Shown piece by piece: positions 34,910 through 42,602 of a stretch of DNA of 64,000 nucleotides (positions are counted from its first letter, which is position 1; every line of letters begins with the position of its first letter). Under the pieces are notes generated by a model that saw only the letters and a program-made list of their open reading frames with translations, ran no database searches and was not told the DNA's origin. Origin of the DNA: Collinsella sp. (GTDB lineage: Bacteria; Actinomycetota; Coriobacteriia; Coriobacteriales; Coriobacteriaceae). A program made the translations under genes and the position numbers. The DNA lies in the NCBI GenBank assembly GCA_019414265.1, contig DXMJ01000004.1, positions 40,093-104,092 of the forward strand. Reading direction: 5' to 3'.

Positions 34910-35017
34910 ATAGCCGGTTCGAATTAGCGTTTGCGCATCGCAATCGGATATGTGTTGTTTGCACATTATATTCTGCTACGTGTCTATTAAGTACGACTCT
35001 ACGGAGGAACCGGCTAT
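34910..35017 (+). ncRNA. candidate retron msr-msd RNA (108 nt)
   Basis: Perfect 11-bp flanking repeat ATAGCCGGTTC (34910-34920) / GAACCGGCTAT (35007-35017), like the a1/a2 pair of retron RNAs. Inside, GAATTAGCG follows a1, comparable with the TTAGC around the branching G of well-known retrons as I recall them. ATGTG-TTGTTTG-CACAT (about 34949-34965) resembles the TTGTTT-loop hairpin of the Ec86 msr. The remaining ~40 nt would be a very short msd. It ends 19 nt before the reverse transcriptase start. Confidence 0.6.
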
Positions 35018-35036
35018 CAACTTTAAGGAAAATCTG

Positions 35037-36662
35037 ATGCTCAACGAGCTGCAGTCGAAGACAGATCTGGCAGGGTTTCTTGGCCTGTCTATAGAAAAGC
35101 TTGATTTCTTTGTCAATTCATCCTCCATGTATGACCTATACAGAAATAAATTGATTCCTAAAAGAAATGGCGGCTATCGAGAGCTATTAATCCCAAGATC
35201 TGATTTAAAAAAGGTTCAACGAATTATCGCTAAAGAGCTAGAAAAAAGCTACAACCCTTTGCCTTGTGTGCACGGTTTTGTAAAGGGTCGATCAATACAA
35301 ACAAATGCTGAGACCCATATTGGCTCACAAGTAATTGCTGGCATTGATATTAAGGATTTCTTTCCTTCAATCTCATCTAAACGGGTATATGGCCTTCTTG
35401 TTTCGAAGAAGTTAGGTCTCACCCCTGAAGTTGCATTCTGCATTTCTAGACTTGTCGCCACACCAAAAGGGCTCCCTCAGGGAGCTCCCTCATCCCCTTT
35501 AATTTCGAACATGATTTGCCTTGGCATGGACAAACAGCTTATGCATCTATCGCATGAGTATCATTATCAATACACGCGATATGCCGATGACCTAACGTTC
35601 TCTTTTAAAAGCTCTTTTTATTTTTATCGACACTTTTGCTCAGAGGAAAAGCTCAGGTTGCCCAACAAAATACGAAACGCGATCACTGACTTCCATGGAA
35701 CCGAGTCATTTGAGATCAACGAAGATAAATCGTTTTACAGTTGCAGTTTCTCAAGACAGCTAGTCACGGGCGTTGTCTGTAACCAAAAGACAAATATAAA
35801 GCGCGAGCAATATCGGCGACTCCGCTCAACGCTCCACCGACTAAGCAATAGCGACATTGAAGGCGCGATGGGCTGCTATTACGGTAAATCCATCGCTAAA
35901 CTCACCGACGCAGAGAGAGGGATATTTCAAGCGGCTCTTCGAGGAAGTCTAAATTTTTATAAGTCTCTTATTAAGAATCCCTGGACATCGGGACCGCTCC
36001 TGCGTTTAGGCAGCCTCTACAATAAAACGAAACCAGAAGATACGCCTGTTTTCCCAGTCGCACTTCAGCAAGACTCGCTTCTGTATCTAGAAGGAGAGGA
36101 TGACAAAGAAACCCCGTTTGAGGGTTTAGGGTTTTACTTAACCGGCTACGGCCTTGTGACGGCGTGGCACGTGATATGCGATGCCGTTTCTCATGACATG
36201 GAAAGAAGGGAAATAAAAGTATCCAGCTCAGATAAGACCCCGCTTGCTAAATTTAAATTTAGCAAATCGATCGTTCAAGACAACAAGCGCGATGCTGTAA
36301 TACTACGAGAAGTTCCTCAAGAAATCTTAAAGAAGATCCCCAAGCTTCCAGCAGTCATGGATTTGCCCGTAAAGGGGGATAAGATCTCCGCTTATCAACA
36401 GCATTTTTCCGAATCTAGATTCAGCCTTGAATTGCACAGTGGGGATTTGCTCAGGGTCGGAGATCCAAGCGAAGAGGGCACACTTTGTTATACGAATTGC
36501 TCATTTCAGCATGGAATGAGTGGTGGGCCAGTGTTTAATGACTTGGGTCAGGTCATTGGCATAGTACATACTGCAACTGAGCAGGGAAAACTTGGCTCTT
36601 TCCTTCCTTTAAGGGATTGTATCCGCTCATCCGATGTTTATGGAGAGTGGCAGGTCTTCTAA
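35037..36662 (+). CDS. retron reverse transcriptase fused to a trypsin-like protease
   Basis: A 541-residue fusion. Residues ~1-315 are a retron-type RT: NGGYRELLIP, VHGFVKGRSIQTNAETH, DIKDFFPSI, PKGLPQGAPSSPLISN, catalytic YADD at 182-185, and the retron-typical RQLVTGVVCNQKTNI. Residues ~345-541 form a chymotrypsin-fold protease: GLVTAWHV (His378), RDAVILRE (Asp419) and HGMSGGPVFNDLGQVIGIVH (Ser495). RT-protease fusions are one of the recognised retron architectures; the protease is presumably the toxic effector held in check by the RT-msDNA complex. ATG 35037 has AAGGA upstream; an upstream in-frame start at 34950 would overlap the RNA. Confidence 0.88.
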   Translation: MLNELQSKTDLAGFLGLSIEKLDFFVNSSSMYDLYRNKLIPKRNGGYRELLIPRSDLKKVQRIIAKELEKSYNPLPCVHGFVKGRSIQTNAETHIGSQVIAGIDIKDFFPSISSKRVYGLLVSKKLGLTPEVAFCISRLVATPKGLPQGAPSSPLISNMICLGMDKQLMHLSHEYHYQYTRYADDLTFSFKSSFYFYRHFCSEEKLRLPNKIRNAITDFHGTESFEINEDKSFYSCSFSRQLVTGVVCNQKTNIKREQYRRLRSTLHRLSNSDIEGAMGCYYGKSIAKLTDAERGIFQAALRGSLNFYKSLIKNPWTSGPLLRLGSLYNKTKPEDTPVFPVALQQDSLLYLEGEDDKETPFEGLGFYLTGYGLVTAWHVICDAVSHDMERREIKVSSSDKTPLAKFKFSKSIVQDNKRDAVILREVPQEILKKIPKLPAVMDLPVKGDKISAYQQHFSESRFSLELHSGDLLRVGDPSEEGTLCYTNCSFQHGMSGGPVFNDLGQVIGIVHTATEQGKLGSFLPLRDCIRSSDVYGEWQVF

Positions 36663-36842
36663 CTAGATTGTCATACATTCTGGCCCAAAACGCTCATCGC
36701 GTCAGACTTGAAACAAGGTGTCTGCTGCTTCTACTTAAACGGTGACAATCGGAAAAGCCATAAGGGGGTGCTGAGTTAGATGCTGGAAAACGGGCCAGTC
36801 AGGAAGATATAGAGCGGCGGACTGTATAACATTTCGTTCTAG

Positions 36843-37264
36843 TACGACTCTGAGACCTATGCGGGAAAGCATGAGGGGAGCGGCTTCTCCGGAAAGATAA
36901 AGCTCGCGGATTTCGTCGGTCTGGAGACGGGTGCTTTTTATTTAAGGCAGCGTGCGGACCGATGGGCTCTACTCATGTTCATAGATCAGGCAACCATACT
37001 TGGGGGTTACGTTCAACTTGATTATGGCATTCAGTTTGCCTACTCAGAGACACGAGAGGACGGAGCCGTTCGCGTAGCTGTCGAACGCCCGGTTGATTTT
37101 GGTGTTTACCACGTTGAACCATCTGCCTGCGGTTAGAAGGTTCAACGTCGAAGGATTTACTACTGATGACCTCAATTTCTTGACAGAATTTATTGATAAA
37201 ACGCCCCGTTTATCTTTGAGCTCGCCGAACAGCAAAAAGTCGGACCAAAGCCTTCGGCGATGAT
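36843..37264 (+). pseudogene. gene remnant with stops and a frameshift, family unknown
   Basis: After a TAG at 36840, a 97-codon frame without a good start reads YDSETYAGKHEGSGFSGKIK, FVGLETGAFYLRQRADRW and QLDYGIQFAYSETREDG, ending TAG 37134. A different frame continues at once with RFNVEGFTTDDLNFLTEFID and stops at 37264. Upstream, SGGLYNISF belongs to the same frame as the first part. The stretch looks like one old gene broken by at least two stops and one indel. I do not recognise it. The 36663-36840 and 37265-37430 flanks hold nothing else clear. Confidence 0.5.
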
Positions 37265-37431
37265 TTCCTGACGTTCTATTGTTAAATGCCCAGTAAGTTG
37301 ATTACCAAAATTACTGTCGACACCACTCACCCATGCCGACGACATCGTCTGAATTGTCACGCTGTTGGCGCTTCCCTCGTTAATAGCATCGCTTCTTAGG
37401 CCACAACTGGCTGTCGAAACTCCCGTTTTCC

Positions 37432-37640
37432 GAAATTCGGGGAAAATAGGGGCGGCTGAGCACAACCCGATTTTTGGCAACAATACCGTCGGTCGCAGAA
37501 GCGTAAATCCGGGGTTTAGTCGGCTGATCTCTGTTTTCCCGCACTTCCGTATACGACCCCTCGATTAAGGTTATATTAACGCGCGGCGATTACTTCCCAT
37601 GCAATCGGCGGTAAAATCTCGCCATGGTTACGCTCGCCGA
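37432..37640. repeat. interspersed repeat, right copy
   Basis: Homologous along its length to 31583-31795. Shared blocks include CAACCCG, GTCGC-GAAGCGTAAA, the CCCGCACTTCCG arm (about 37540), CGGCGATT, and TAAAAT followed by an ATG-LADI start. It acts as the upstream region of the short frame 37624-37725. Confidence 0.7.
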
Positions 37641-37725
37641 TATAGCCTCTGCATTCTCTCGCGTGGACCACACCTGCAACGTCGCCGACCTGATCGACGC
37701 AGCTCTAAGAACAGAAGAATTATGA
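37624..37725 (+). pseudogene. truncated 33-codon gene start after the repeat
   Basis: Reads MVTLADIASAFSRV, then NVADLIDAALRTEEL and a stop. Between it and 37818 another frame encodes QKCQTGEICIVDIVREGMT and ends in a TGA overlapping the next gene's start. That looks like the tail of a normal upstream partner gene, so an internal deletion has probably joined head and tail out of frame. Confidence 0.45.
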
Positions 37726-37817
37726 AAGGATTCAAACACCGAAGAGCCTGCAGCATCAAAAGTGTCAGACCGGCGAGATCTGTATCGTAGACATCGTTCG
37801 AGAGGGGATGACCGAAA

Positions 37818-38525
37818 ATGACCCGCGCCTACAGTGAAGTTTATCTCGAGGACGCTATGAGAACGCTGGGCGAGGCAGTCGATTTTGCCCTCTGCGACCA
37901 GGGACTGACTCCGACCGAACTGACGGCGATCTTGTCAAACGCTTTTGAGATGAAACAGTTTGAGCGCGGTATCCCACGCGTTGTCTGCGGCATGTCGGGC
38001 GATGAGCTTGTGCGCGAGATCATTGTCCACGCGGGTCTGAAGCCCGTCGAATTCAGGGAGGCCTATCCGTTCGACCGTTCCCCGCAATACTGAGCAGGTT
38101 GGGTTTTGGCATACACGCAATGGACGTGCGGCCTAGGTTTTAGCGACCTTTTTGAAGTGGCGCCACTCGATTGGGTTATCGGCTCGTACCATCCGCTTCA
38201 CGAGGCCTCCGAAGTTAAATTCGCCCAGATAGTCATTGATAAATGGAACAAAGCCCAGGCAGGCAAAAAGGGCCTCAAGGCAGCACGAAAGGCAGCCGGC
38301 CTGACCCAAAAGCAGCTGGCCGCCCAATCGGGAGTCAAAATCCGTGCCATACAGCTCTACGAGCAAAACCAACTGGACCTGCGCCGTGCCTCGGTATCCT
38401 CGGCATTGGCGCTCGCAAAAACCTTACACTGCAGCATCGAAGACCTCGTCTGGCAACCGATCGTTCTTGAGTACGACTCCTGTTGCCACTGTGATGTGCT
38501 CCCCGGCACTGCGTCGCGCGTATAG
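37818..38525 (+). pseudogene. HTH-type regulator gene interrupted by in-frame TGA
   Basis: ATG 37818 opens a frame (AYSEVYLEDAMRTLGEAVDF ... FDRSPQY) that stops at TGA 38091-38093. The same frame then continues AGWVLAYTQWTCGLGFSDLF ... LHEASEVKFAQIVIDKWN and a Cro/C1-type HTH (KAAGLTQKQLAAQSGVKIRA) to 38525. Relatives of this regulator family, as I recall them, have tryptophan after the Tyr (YWxGW), so a TGG-to-TGA change explains the break. Without readthrough the DNA-binding half is not made. The gene probably belonged to a small operon with the truncated partner just upstream. Confidence 0.7.
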
Positions 38526-38570
38526 AATCTAAGCATCCGCACGCCAGCTATGAAATGGAATGGACGCCAC

Positions 38571-39359
38571 ATGGAAATCCCCAGCACCCTGTGCAGCAAT
38601 GTGTACGACTTCGCGTTTTGCCCCGAGCCCTGCTACGAACGCCTGGCCGACCTCGCCGACCCCGAGGACTGGGGTCCCGGCAACCGCATCCTCAAAAACT
38701 ACCTGTCGTTTTCGTTTAGCCGTGCGGTGTTCCTGACCGAGCGCGACGTGGACCAGACCGCGCCGTCCAACCTGCCTTTGGTGTTCGACAACGACCAATG
38801 CCTGTTCAACACCGGCCTGTACACGCGTCGCTACGAGACCATCTACGGCCTGTTTGAGCCCAACACCAAGCCCGACGCGCGCCAGCGCTGGTTTTTGAAG
38901 GGCTTCTTTAAGGAGAGCGACCCCATGCTGGTCTCGTTTGAGTACCTGCCGTGCCGCGTGCGCTTTGCCGAGGACCCCTCCGAGCTGGTCTTTGACTACC
39001 GCTTGCCCGTCCGCTCCAACATCGACCACATTCTGGGCGATGAGGAGAACCTTACGCGTATTCCCGCTAGCCTGATGGGGGAGGGCAACTCGCTGCTGCT
39101 GCGCCGTGCCTTTGAGGGCGCCGTCGTCGAGGCCGCCCGCCGCGCCGCCGCCAACTACACGCTCGCCGTGCCGCAGTTCTACGGCGGTCGGATCCAACTG
39201 CTGCTGCCGCTGTGCCTAACCGGCGACAAGCCCGAACTGGCGCTGACCATCCAGCGCGAGGACGGTTTCTACGCCGCGCGCACCTGCCTCACGCTCGACA
39301 TGGCATACAACAATGCGCGACTAATCTGTCGCCCCGAGACCTCGTGGATAAAGCGGTAA
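38571..39359 (+). CDS. DUF3825 domain protein
   Basis: A 262-residue cytosolic protein whose sequence fits DUF3825: NRILKNYLSFSFSRAV, NDQCLFNTGLYTRRYE, IYGLFEPN, WFLKGF and the C-terminal IQLLLPLCLTGDKPELALTI. The family often accompanies RNA-related domains, but its function is unknown. Base composition is G+C-rich, like the core genome, so it may lie at the edge of the accessory island. ATG 38571 or ATG 38550 could be the start; neither has a good ribosome site. Confidence 0.7.
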   Translation: MEIPSTLCSNVYDFAFCPEPCYERLADLADPEDWGPGNRILKNYLSFSFSRAVFLTERDVDQTAPSNLPLVFDNDQCLFNTGLYTRRYETIYGLFEPNTKPDARQRWFLKGFFKESDPMLVSFEYLPCRVRFAEDPSELVFDYRLPVRSNIDHILGDEENLTRIPASLMGEGNSLLLRRAFEGAVVEAARRAAANYTLAVPQFYGGRIQLLLPLCLTGDKPELALTIQREDGFYAARTCLTLDMAYNNARLICRPETSWIKR

Positions 39360-39497
39360 ATGGTGGTTAGGCTGCTGTTTTACCTATTGCTTTGGTTGCT
39401 TTGGCTTAGCTAGCATCCACGAATTTAAAATCGGGGGCAAAAAGTTCTTGGTAAACCAGGCGCGGCTATGATAGTATCTCTTTTGCCGAAAGGCGAC

Positions 39498-39572
39498 GGG
39501 CGATTGGCTCAGGGGTAGAGCATATCCTTCACACGGATGGGGTCACAAGTTCGAATCTTGTATCGCCCACCA
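39498..39572 (+). tRNA. tRNA-Val (anticodon CAC), CCA encoded
   Basis: Acceptor GGGCGAT/ATCGCCC is fully paired, the anticodon loop TTCACAC gives CAC, the T-arm is ACAAG-TTCGAAT-CTTGT, and the gene ends ACCA. Confidence 0.95.
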
Positions 39573-39582
39573 TCAAAAGCGC

Positions 39583-39614
39583 AGGTCAGAGGTGTTAAGC
39601 CTCTGGCCTTTTTC
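39583..39614 (+). terminator. terminator after tRNA-Val
   Basis: AGGTCAGAGG (39583-39592) pairs with CCTCTGGCCT (39600-39609) with one G-U, followed by TTTTTCT. Confidence 0.85.
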
Positions 39615-40019
39615 TATTTGATACCAAGGGTGACACCAAAAGTGACACCAAATTTTCGATTTTTATTAGCATGGGGTCCTATTTTTTATTGATCGCAAAC
39701 CCTTCATAGTTCCTACATATTGAATATTATTTTCGTTCGTTGACCAACTATAGAGTGACGTCGTCGAACATTTTGAAAATAGTTCACGCGATCTTTCAAT
39801 GAATTCTTTGCATGATTCATACGCAATTGTGGAGAAAAAGACCACTGGCTCACAGCTCGTACCAGCACATTCACGCCTCGTGACAACCTTTCAACACATC
39901 CCATCCATTTTTTGGTCAGCGTTTGGTCAGCTTCCGGTACTTACCCGCATGATGCCCCAGTAGATAATCGTCCACGACCACAACCGCATGGCCTACGGCC
40001 GATACCAAGGGAGGCGCAA
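39615..40019. other. gene-free stretch after tRNA-Val with a possible integrase tail
   Basis: TGACACCAAA is directly repeated at 39631-39640 and 39643-39652. Read on the minus strand this gives KFGVTFGVTLGIK followed by a TAG at 39614-39616, reminiscent of tyrosine-integrase C-termini and placed right at a tRNA 3' end. Only about 20 codons are open. TTTGGTCAGC is also directly repeated near 39912-39930. No intact gene. Confidence 0.35.
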
Positions 40020-41177
40020 ATGGACGAAATCGTCTGCGCAAACACCGCATTCCGCTATTGGCGCTGCCCACCGCAGGTGCGCGACCTCTACCCGCGCCTA
40101 CCCAACTCCGAAGAAGGCTGGCGAGCTCTATCCCAAGCCCCATTCGTAACCGACGTCCTCAAGACCCCGATTATCGCTGTTGCTTCGCCAGGTTATTGCA
40201 ATCACCACTCGGGATTGCGCTCCACTATTCGCTGGGAAGGGACATCGGATGTCAGCACAACAATCGACACTAATTTAGGCTTTAGTGTTACCAATCCGCT
40301 TAACACATTATTTACTATGACACGCTTTGTGTCCCAAATAGATCTCGTACTGGCTATGTACGAACTTTGCGGTTGCTTTTCCGTTTTCGAGCTTGCTCCC
40401 GCTGCCGAAATGCAGTTAAAAATGGCGGTAGAGGAGAATCGCAATTCCAGCACGCAGGATCTGTTCGAACTTGGAGAAGGCGAAGACGAGGTTCCTTGGA
40501 AACGAGTTTACGCCCGCGCAACCGTAAAGGCCACAGATAAAGAAGGCCAAACGAACAAGCGTGAGGATGGAAGAGAGGTTACGAAACTCAAAGGCACTTC
40601 TCTTTGGATGAGAAAGCCGCTCATCGAGCTAAGCGATCTACATCGATTCGCCGACAAGGTCAAAAGTCAAATGTGGGGAAAGCAGTTTTATGATGCCGCT
40701 CAGCAGGTTATCGGCATTGCTGCGTCTCCGCTCGAGGTCGCGGGGGTACTGCTTCTAAGTCGTTCTCGACGTCTAGGTGGTTCAGGATTCAGATACGTGT
40801 ACCTCAACGATTTAACCCCTCTATCCGTGGCAGCCCAAAGCATCGCAGGCCAAAAGGTCTGCTACGGCGACATCGTGATCGTAAACCCAATCCTAATGAA
40901 GGCAGTTATTATCGAGATCCAAGGTGAGGTCATTCATGGCTCAGGTGCAATACTTGACCACGATGCGGAGCGCATGACTGCGTTGCAGAGCATGGGATTC
41001 GATGTATTCCTGGTGACTCACGATATGCTCAACGATTCAAAGCTGCTAGACACCATAGTCAGAAGTGTCTGCGACCGTTTAGGGATTCGCTATAAAGCCA
41101 AAACTGAGGCAATGAAGTGCGCCGAGACGAGACTGCGAGCAAATGTTTTGTGCAACTGGTTGGAAATCGGAAATTAG
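40020..41177 (+). CDS. hypothetical protein, AbiEi-like / Vsr-like nuclease fold
   Basis: A 385-residue protein. The middle part (FTMTRFVSQIDLVLAMYELC and FSVFELAP) recalls the linker of AbiEi-type abortive-infection antitoxins. The C-terminal segment IIEIQGEVIHGSGAILDHDA followed by ERMTALQSMGFDVFLVTHDM recalls the EIDG...D..R...L...G pattern of Vsr/DUF559 endonuclease-like domains. No enzymatic claim is possible by eye. ATG 40020 has AAGGGAGG five bases upstream; the frame is open from 39912 without conservation. It is the last gene of the accessory region. Confidence 0.65.
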   Translation: MDEIVCANTAFRYWRCPPQVRDLYPRLPNSEEGWRALSQAPFVTDVLKTPIIAVASPGYCNHHSGLRSTIRWEGTSDVSTTIDTNLGFSVTNPLNTLFTMTRFVSQIDLVLAMYELCGCFSVFELAPAAEMQLKMAVEENRNSSTQDLFELGEGEDEVPWKRVYARATVKATDKEGQTNKREDGREVTKLKGTSLWMRKPLIELSDLHRFADKVKSQMWGKQFYDAAQQVIGIAASPLEVAGVLLLSRSRRLGGSGFRYVYLNDLTPLSVAAQSIAGQKVCYGDIVIVNPILMKAVIIEIQGEVIHGSGAILDHDAERMTALQSMGFDVFLVTHDMLNDSKLLDTIVRSVCDRLGIRYKAKTEAMKCAETRLRANVLCNWLEIGN

Positions 41178-41229
41178 TCGGCGACAAGGCGCTAGAACTA
41201 CCTAGTTTGCCTGTTAGTGAAATAATGTC

Positions 41230-41391
41230 ATTTCAAAACTATGCCGGATTACGGGGCTGGACCCGGACTGGCCGTCCATACCCTGCATTTCACGGAATAC
41301 GCAAGCCGTCTACCTGCGGTTTTGATTTTACCGATTACGGCATGCTCGGGGGTTCCCGGCCTGGCCCCGTAAACCGGCATAGTTTTGAAAT
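41230..41391. repeat. inverted-repeat element A upstream of tRNA-Ala copy 2
   Basis: Arms 41230-41257 and 41364-41391 are 28 nt long and match at 27 positions (ATTTCAAAACTATGCCGG...). The 106-nt centre, when reversed, resembles the centre of element B (42155-42260) in its forward reading, around AAAACCGCAGGTAG. There is no coding potential; it may be a MITE-like or structural repeat. Confidence 0.8.
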
Positions 41392-41503
41392 CGCCGGGTC
41401 GGCGGGAGCGCGATTGGCCCCGGTAATGGGCCTGGCGCCGGCAAGACGGCCGTTGGGCGGATGGCGGCCCGCGCCGCGACTGCGAAATTTTCCAAAAATG
41501 TCC

Positions 41504-41532
41504 TTGCATCGCCGTCCGAGTTCCCGTATAGT
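41504..41532 (+). promoter_or_regulatory. promoter of tRNA-Ala copy 2
   Basis: TTGCAT (41504-41509), 17-nt spacer, TATAGT (41527-41532), 12 nt before the tRNA. Confidence 0.85.
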
Positions 41533-41544
41533 ACTTTTTCGCAC

Positions 41545-41620
41545 GGGGGCGTAGCTCAGCTGGGAGAGCGCTTGACTGGCAGTCAAGAGGTCAGGGGTTC
41601 GATCCCCCTCGTCTCCACCC
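41545..41620 (+). tRNA. tRNA-Ala (anticodon GGC), 3' end ACCC
   Basis: Body identical to the tRNA at 5133, including the G3-U70 pair and anticodon GGC. The gene ends ACCC instead of ACCA, so the terminal A must be added after trimming. Confidence 0.97.
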
Positions 41621-41633
41621 GAGCATTGAATGA

Positions 41634-41662
41634 GGCTCCAACGCAAGTTGGGGCCTTTTTTC
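41634..41662 (+). terminator. terminator after tRNA-Ala copy 2
   Basis: GGCTCCAAC and GTTGGGGCC pair around a GCAA tetraloop, followed by a T run. The sequence is identical to the one after copy 3. Confidence 0.9.
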
Positions 41663-41794
41663 TTATCTAACGATTGAAGCCATGTGTTGGTTGGGTAGCA
41701 TCTTGGCGACATTCCCATTGTTAATTACGAATATGAATGTTAATAACTTTACGTCTCTGGATGGCAAAGCTAGTTTGCAGCGCTAACAACAAAG

Positions 41795-41817
41795 AGGCCG
41801 GGCGTAATGCCCGGCCT
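41795..41817 (-). terminator. terminator of the minus-strand tRNA
   Basis: AGGCCGGGC/GCCCGGCCT, a perfect 9-bp stem with a 5-nt loop; on the minus strand it is followed by CTTTGTTG. Confidence 0.65.
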
Positions 41818-41826
41818 AAAATACTC

Positions 41827-41902
41827 TGGTGGGCCCTCCGGGATTCGAACCCAGAACCCAGGGATTATGAGTCCCCTGCGCTAACCGTTGCGCCAAGAGC
41901 CC
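41827..41902 (-). tRNA. tRNA-Met or tRNA-Ile2 (anticodon CAT), CCA encoded
   Basis: Acceptor GGGCTCT/AGGGCCC, anticodon loop CTCATAA (CAT), T-arm CTGGG-TTCGAAT-CCCGG, and ACCA end. First pair G1-C72, so it is not the initiator. Elongator Met and lysidine-modified Ile2 cannot be told apart with certainty by eye. Confidence 0.93.
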
Positions 41903-42126
41903 TTATGAACGGTGAATGCAATTCTAATAAAGGCATCTAAGGCCTAATTTCTTCGCTTCACGTCGTGAAATACTACCATGCACGAGCAAGTCGCACAACG
42001 CAAGATCAAGTCCAATGCTAAACAACAACCAATCTAGGCGCGTCGCAGAAAAGACGTGTTTTAGAAAAAGTTAAGGCCATTAATTCAGGGCTCAAACACA
42101 TTTAACCGCGAAATCAAGCTGATGCC

Positions 42127-42285
42127 ATTTCAAAACACCGCCAGTTTACTACGACTGATCGGCGACTCCCGAGCACCGCGTGTTCCCCGTTTGCAAAACC
42201 GCAGGTAGGGAGCCCGACGGTTGCGTGAAAAGGCGTGCGTGGTCGAACATTCCTGATTCATCGTAGTAAACCGGCATAGTTCTGA
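42127..42285. repeat. inverted-repeat element B upstream of tRNA-Ala copy 3
   Basis: Inner arms TTTACTACGA (about 42145-42154) and TCGTAGTAAA (42261-42270) pair perfectly; outer parts (ATTTCAAAAC and CCGGCATAGTTCTGA) match the arms of element A but have diverged. The centre carries AAAACCGCAGGTAG in the opposite orientation to element A. Confidence 0.75.
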
Positions 42286-42413
42286 GGCGCAGAGGAGGGG
42301 CGGTTCGCAATCGGGTCCGATAATGGGACTGGCGGAGCACGGGAAACCCGGTTGAGCGGGCGGGTCGTGTTTCGCCCGTGCCGGCACGGGCGAAAGTTTT
42401 TCCAAAATTGCCC

Positions 42414-42442
42414 TTGCATCGCCGTCGGAGTTCCCGTATAGT
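42414..42442 (+). promoter_or_regulatory. promoter of tRNA-Ala copy 3
   Basis: TTGCAT (42414-42419), 17-nt spacer, TATAGT (42437-42442), nearly identical to the copy 2 promoter. Confidence 0.85.
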
Positions 42443-42454
42443 ACTTCTTCGCAC

Positions 42455-42530
42455 GGGGGCGTAGCTCAGCTGGGAGAGCGCTTGACTGGCAGTCAAGAGG
42501 TCAGGGGTTCGATCCCCCTCGTCTCCACCC
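42455..42530 (+). tRNA. tRNA-Ala (anticodon GGC), 3' end ACCC
   Basis: Same sequence as the copy at 41545, including ACCC and the following GAGCATTGAATGAGGCTCCAA. The two loci are duplicates of promoter, tRNA and terminator. Confidence 0.97.
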
Positions 42531-42543
42531 GAGCATTGAATGA

Positions 42544-42572
42544 GGCTCCAACGCAAGTTGGGGCCTTTTTTC
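42544..42572 (+). terminator. terminator between tRNA-Ala copy 3 and the ABC-F gene
   Basis: GGCTCCAAC (42544-42552) pairs with GTTGGGGCC (42557-42565) around GCAA, then a T run, 31 nt before the ABC-F start. Confidence 0.9.
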
Positions 42573-42602
42573 ATATTGGCACACAAGGTCAAAGGCGGCA
42601 CC

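Noticed and set aside
41634..42572. GGCTCCAAC...GTTGGGGCC hairpins considered as CRISPR-like repeats
   Set aside because: They are tRNA terminators in two duplicated loci; there is no regular repeat-spacer array anywhere in the window.
42540..42602. Upstream ATG extension of the ABC-F protein
   Set aside because: The extra 21 codons run through the tRNA terminator and lack conservation; ATG 42603 starts the conserved ATPase sequence.
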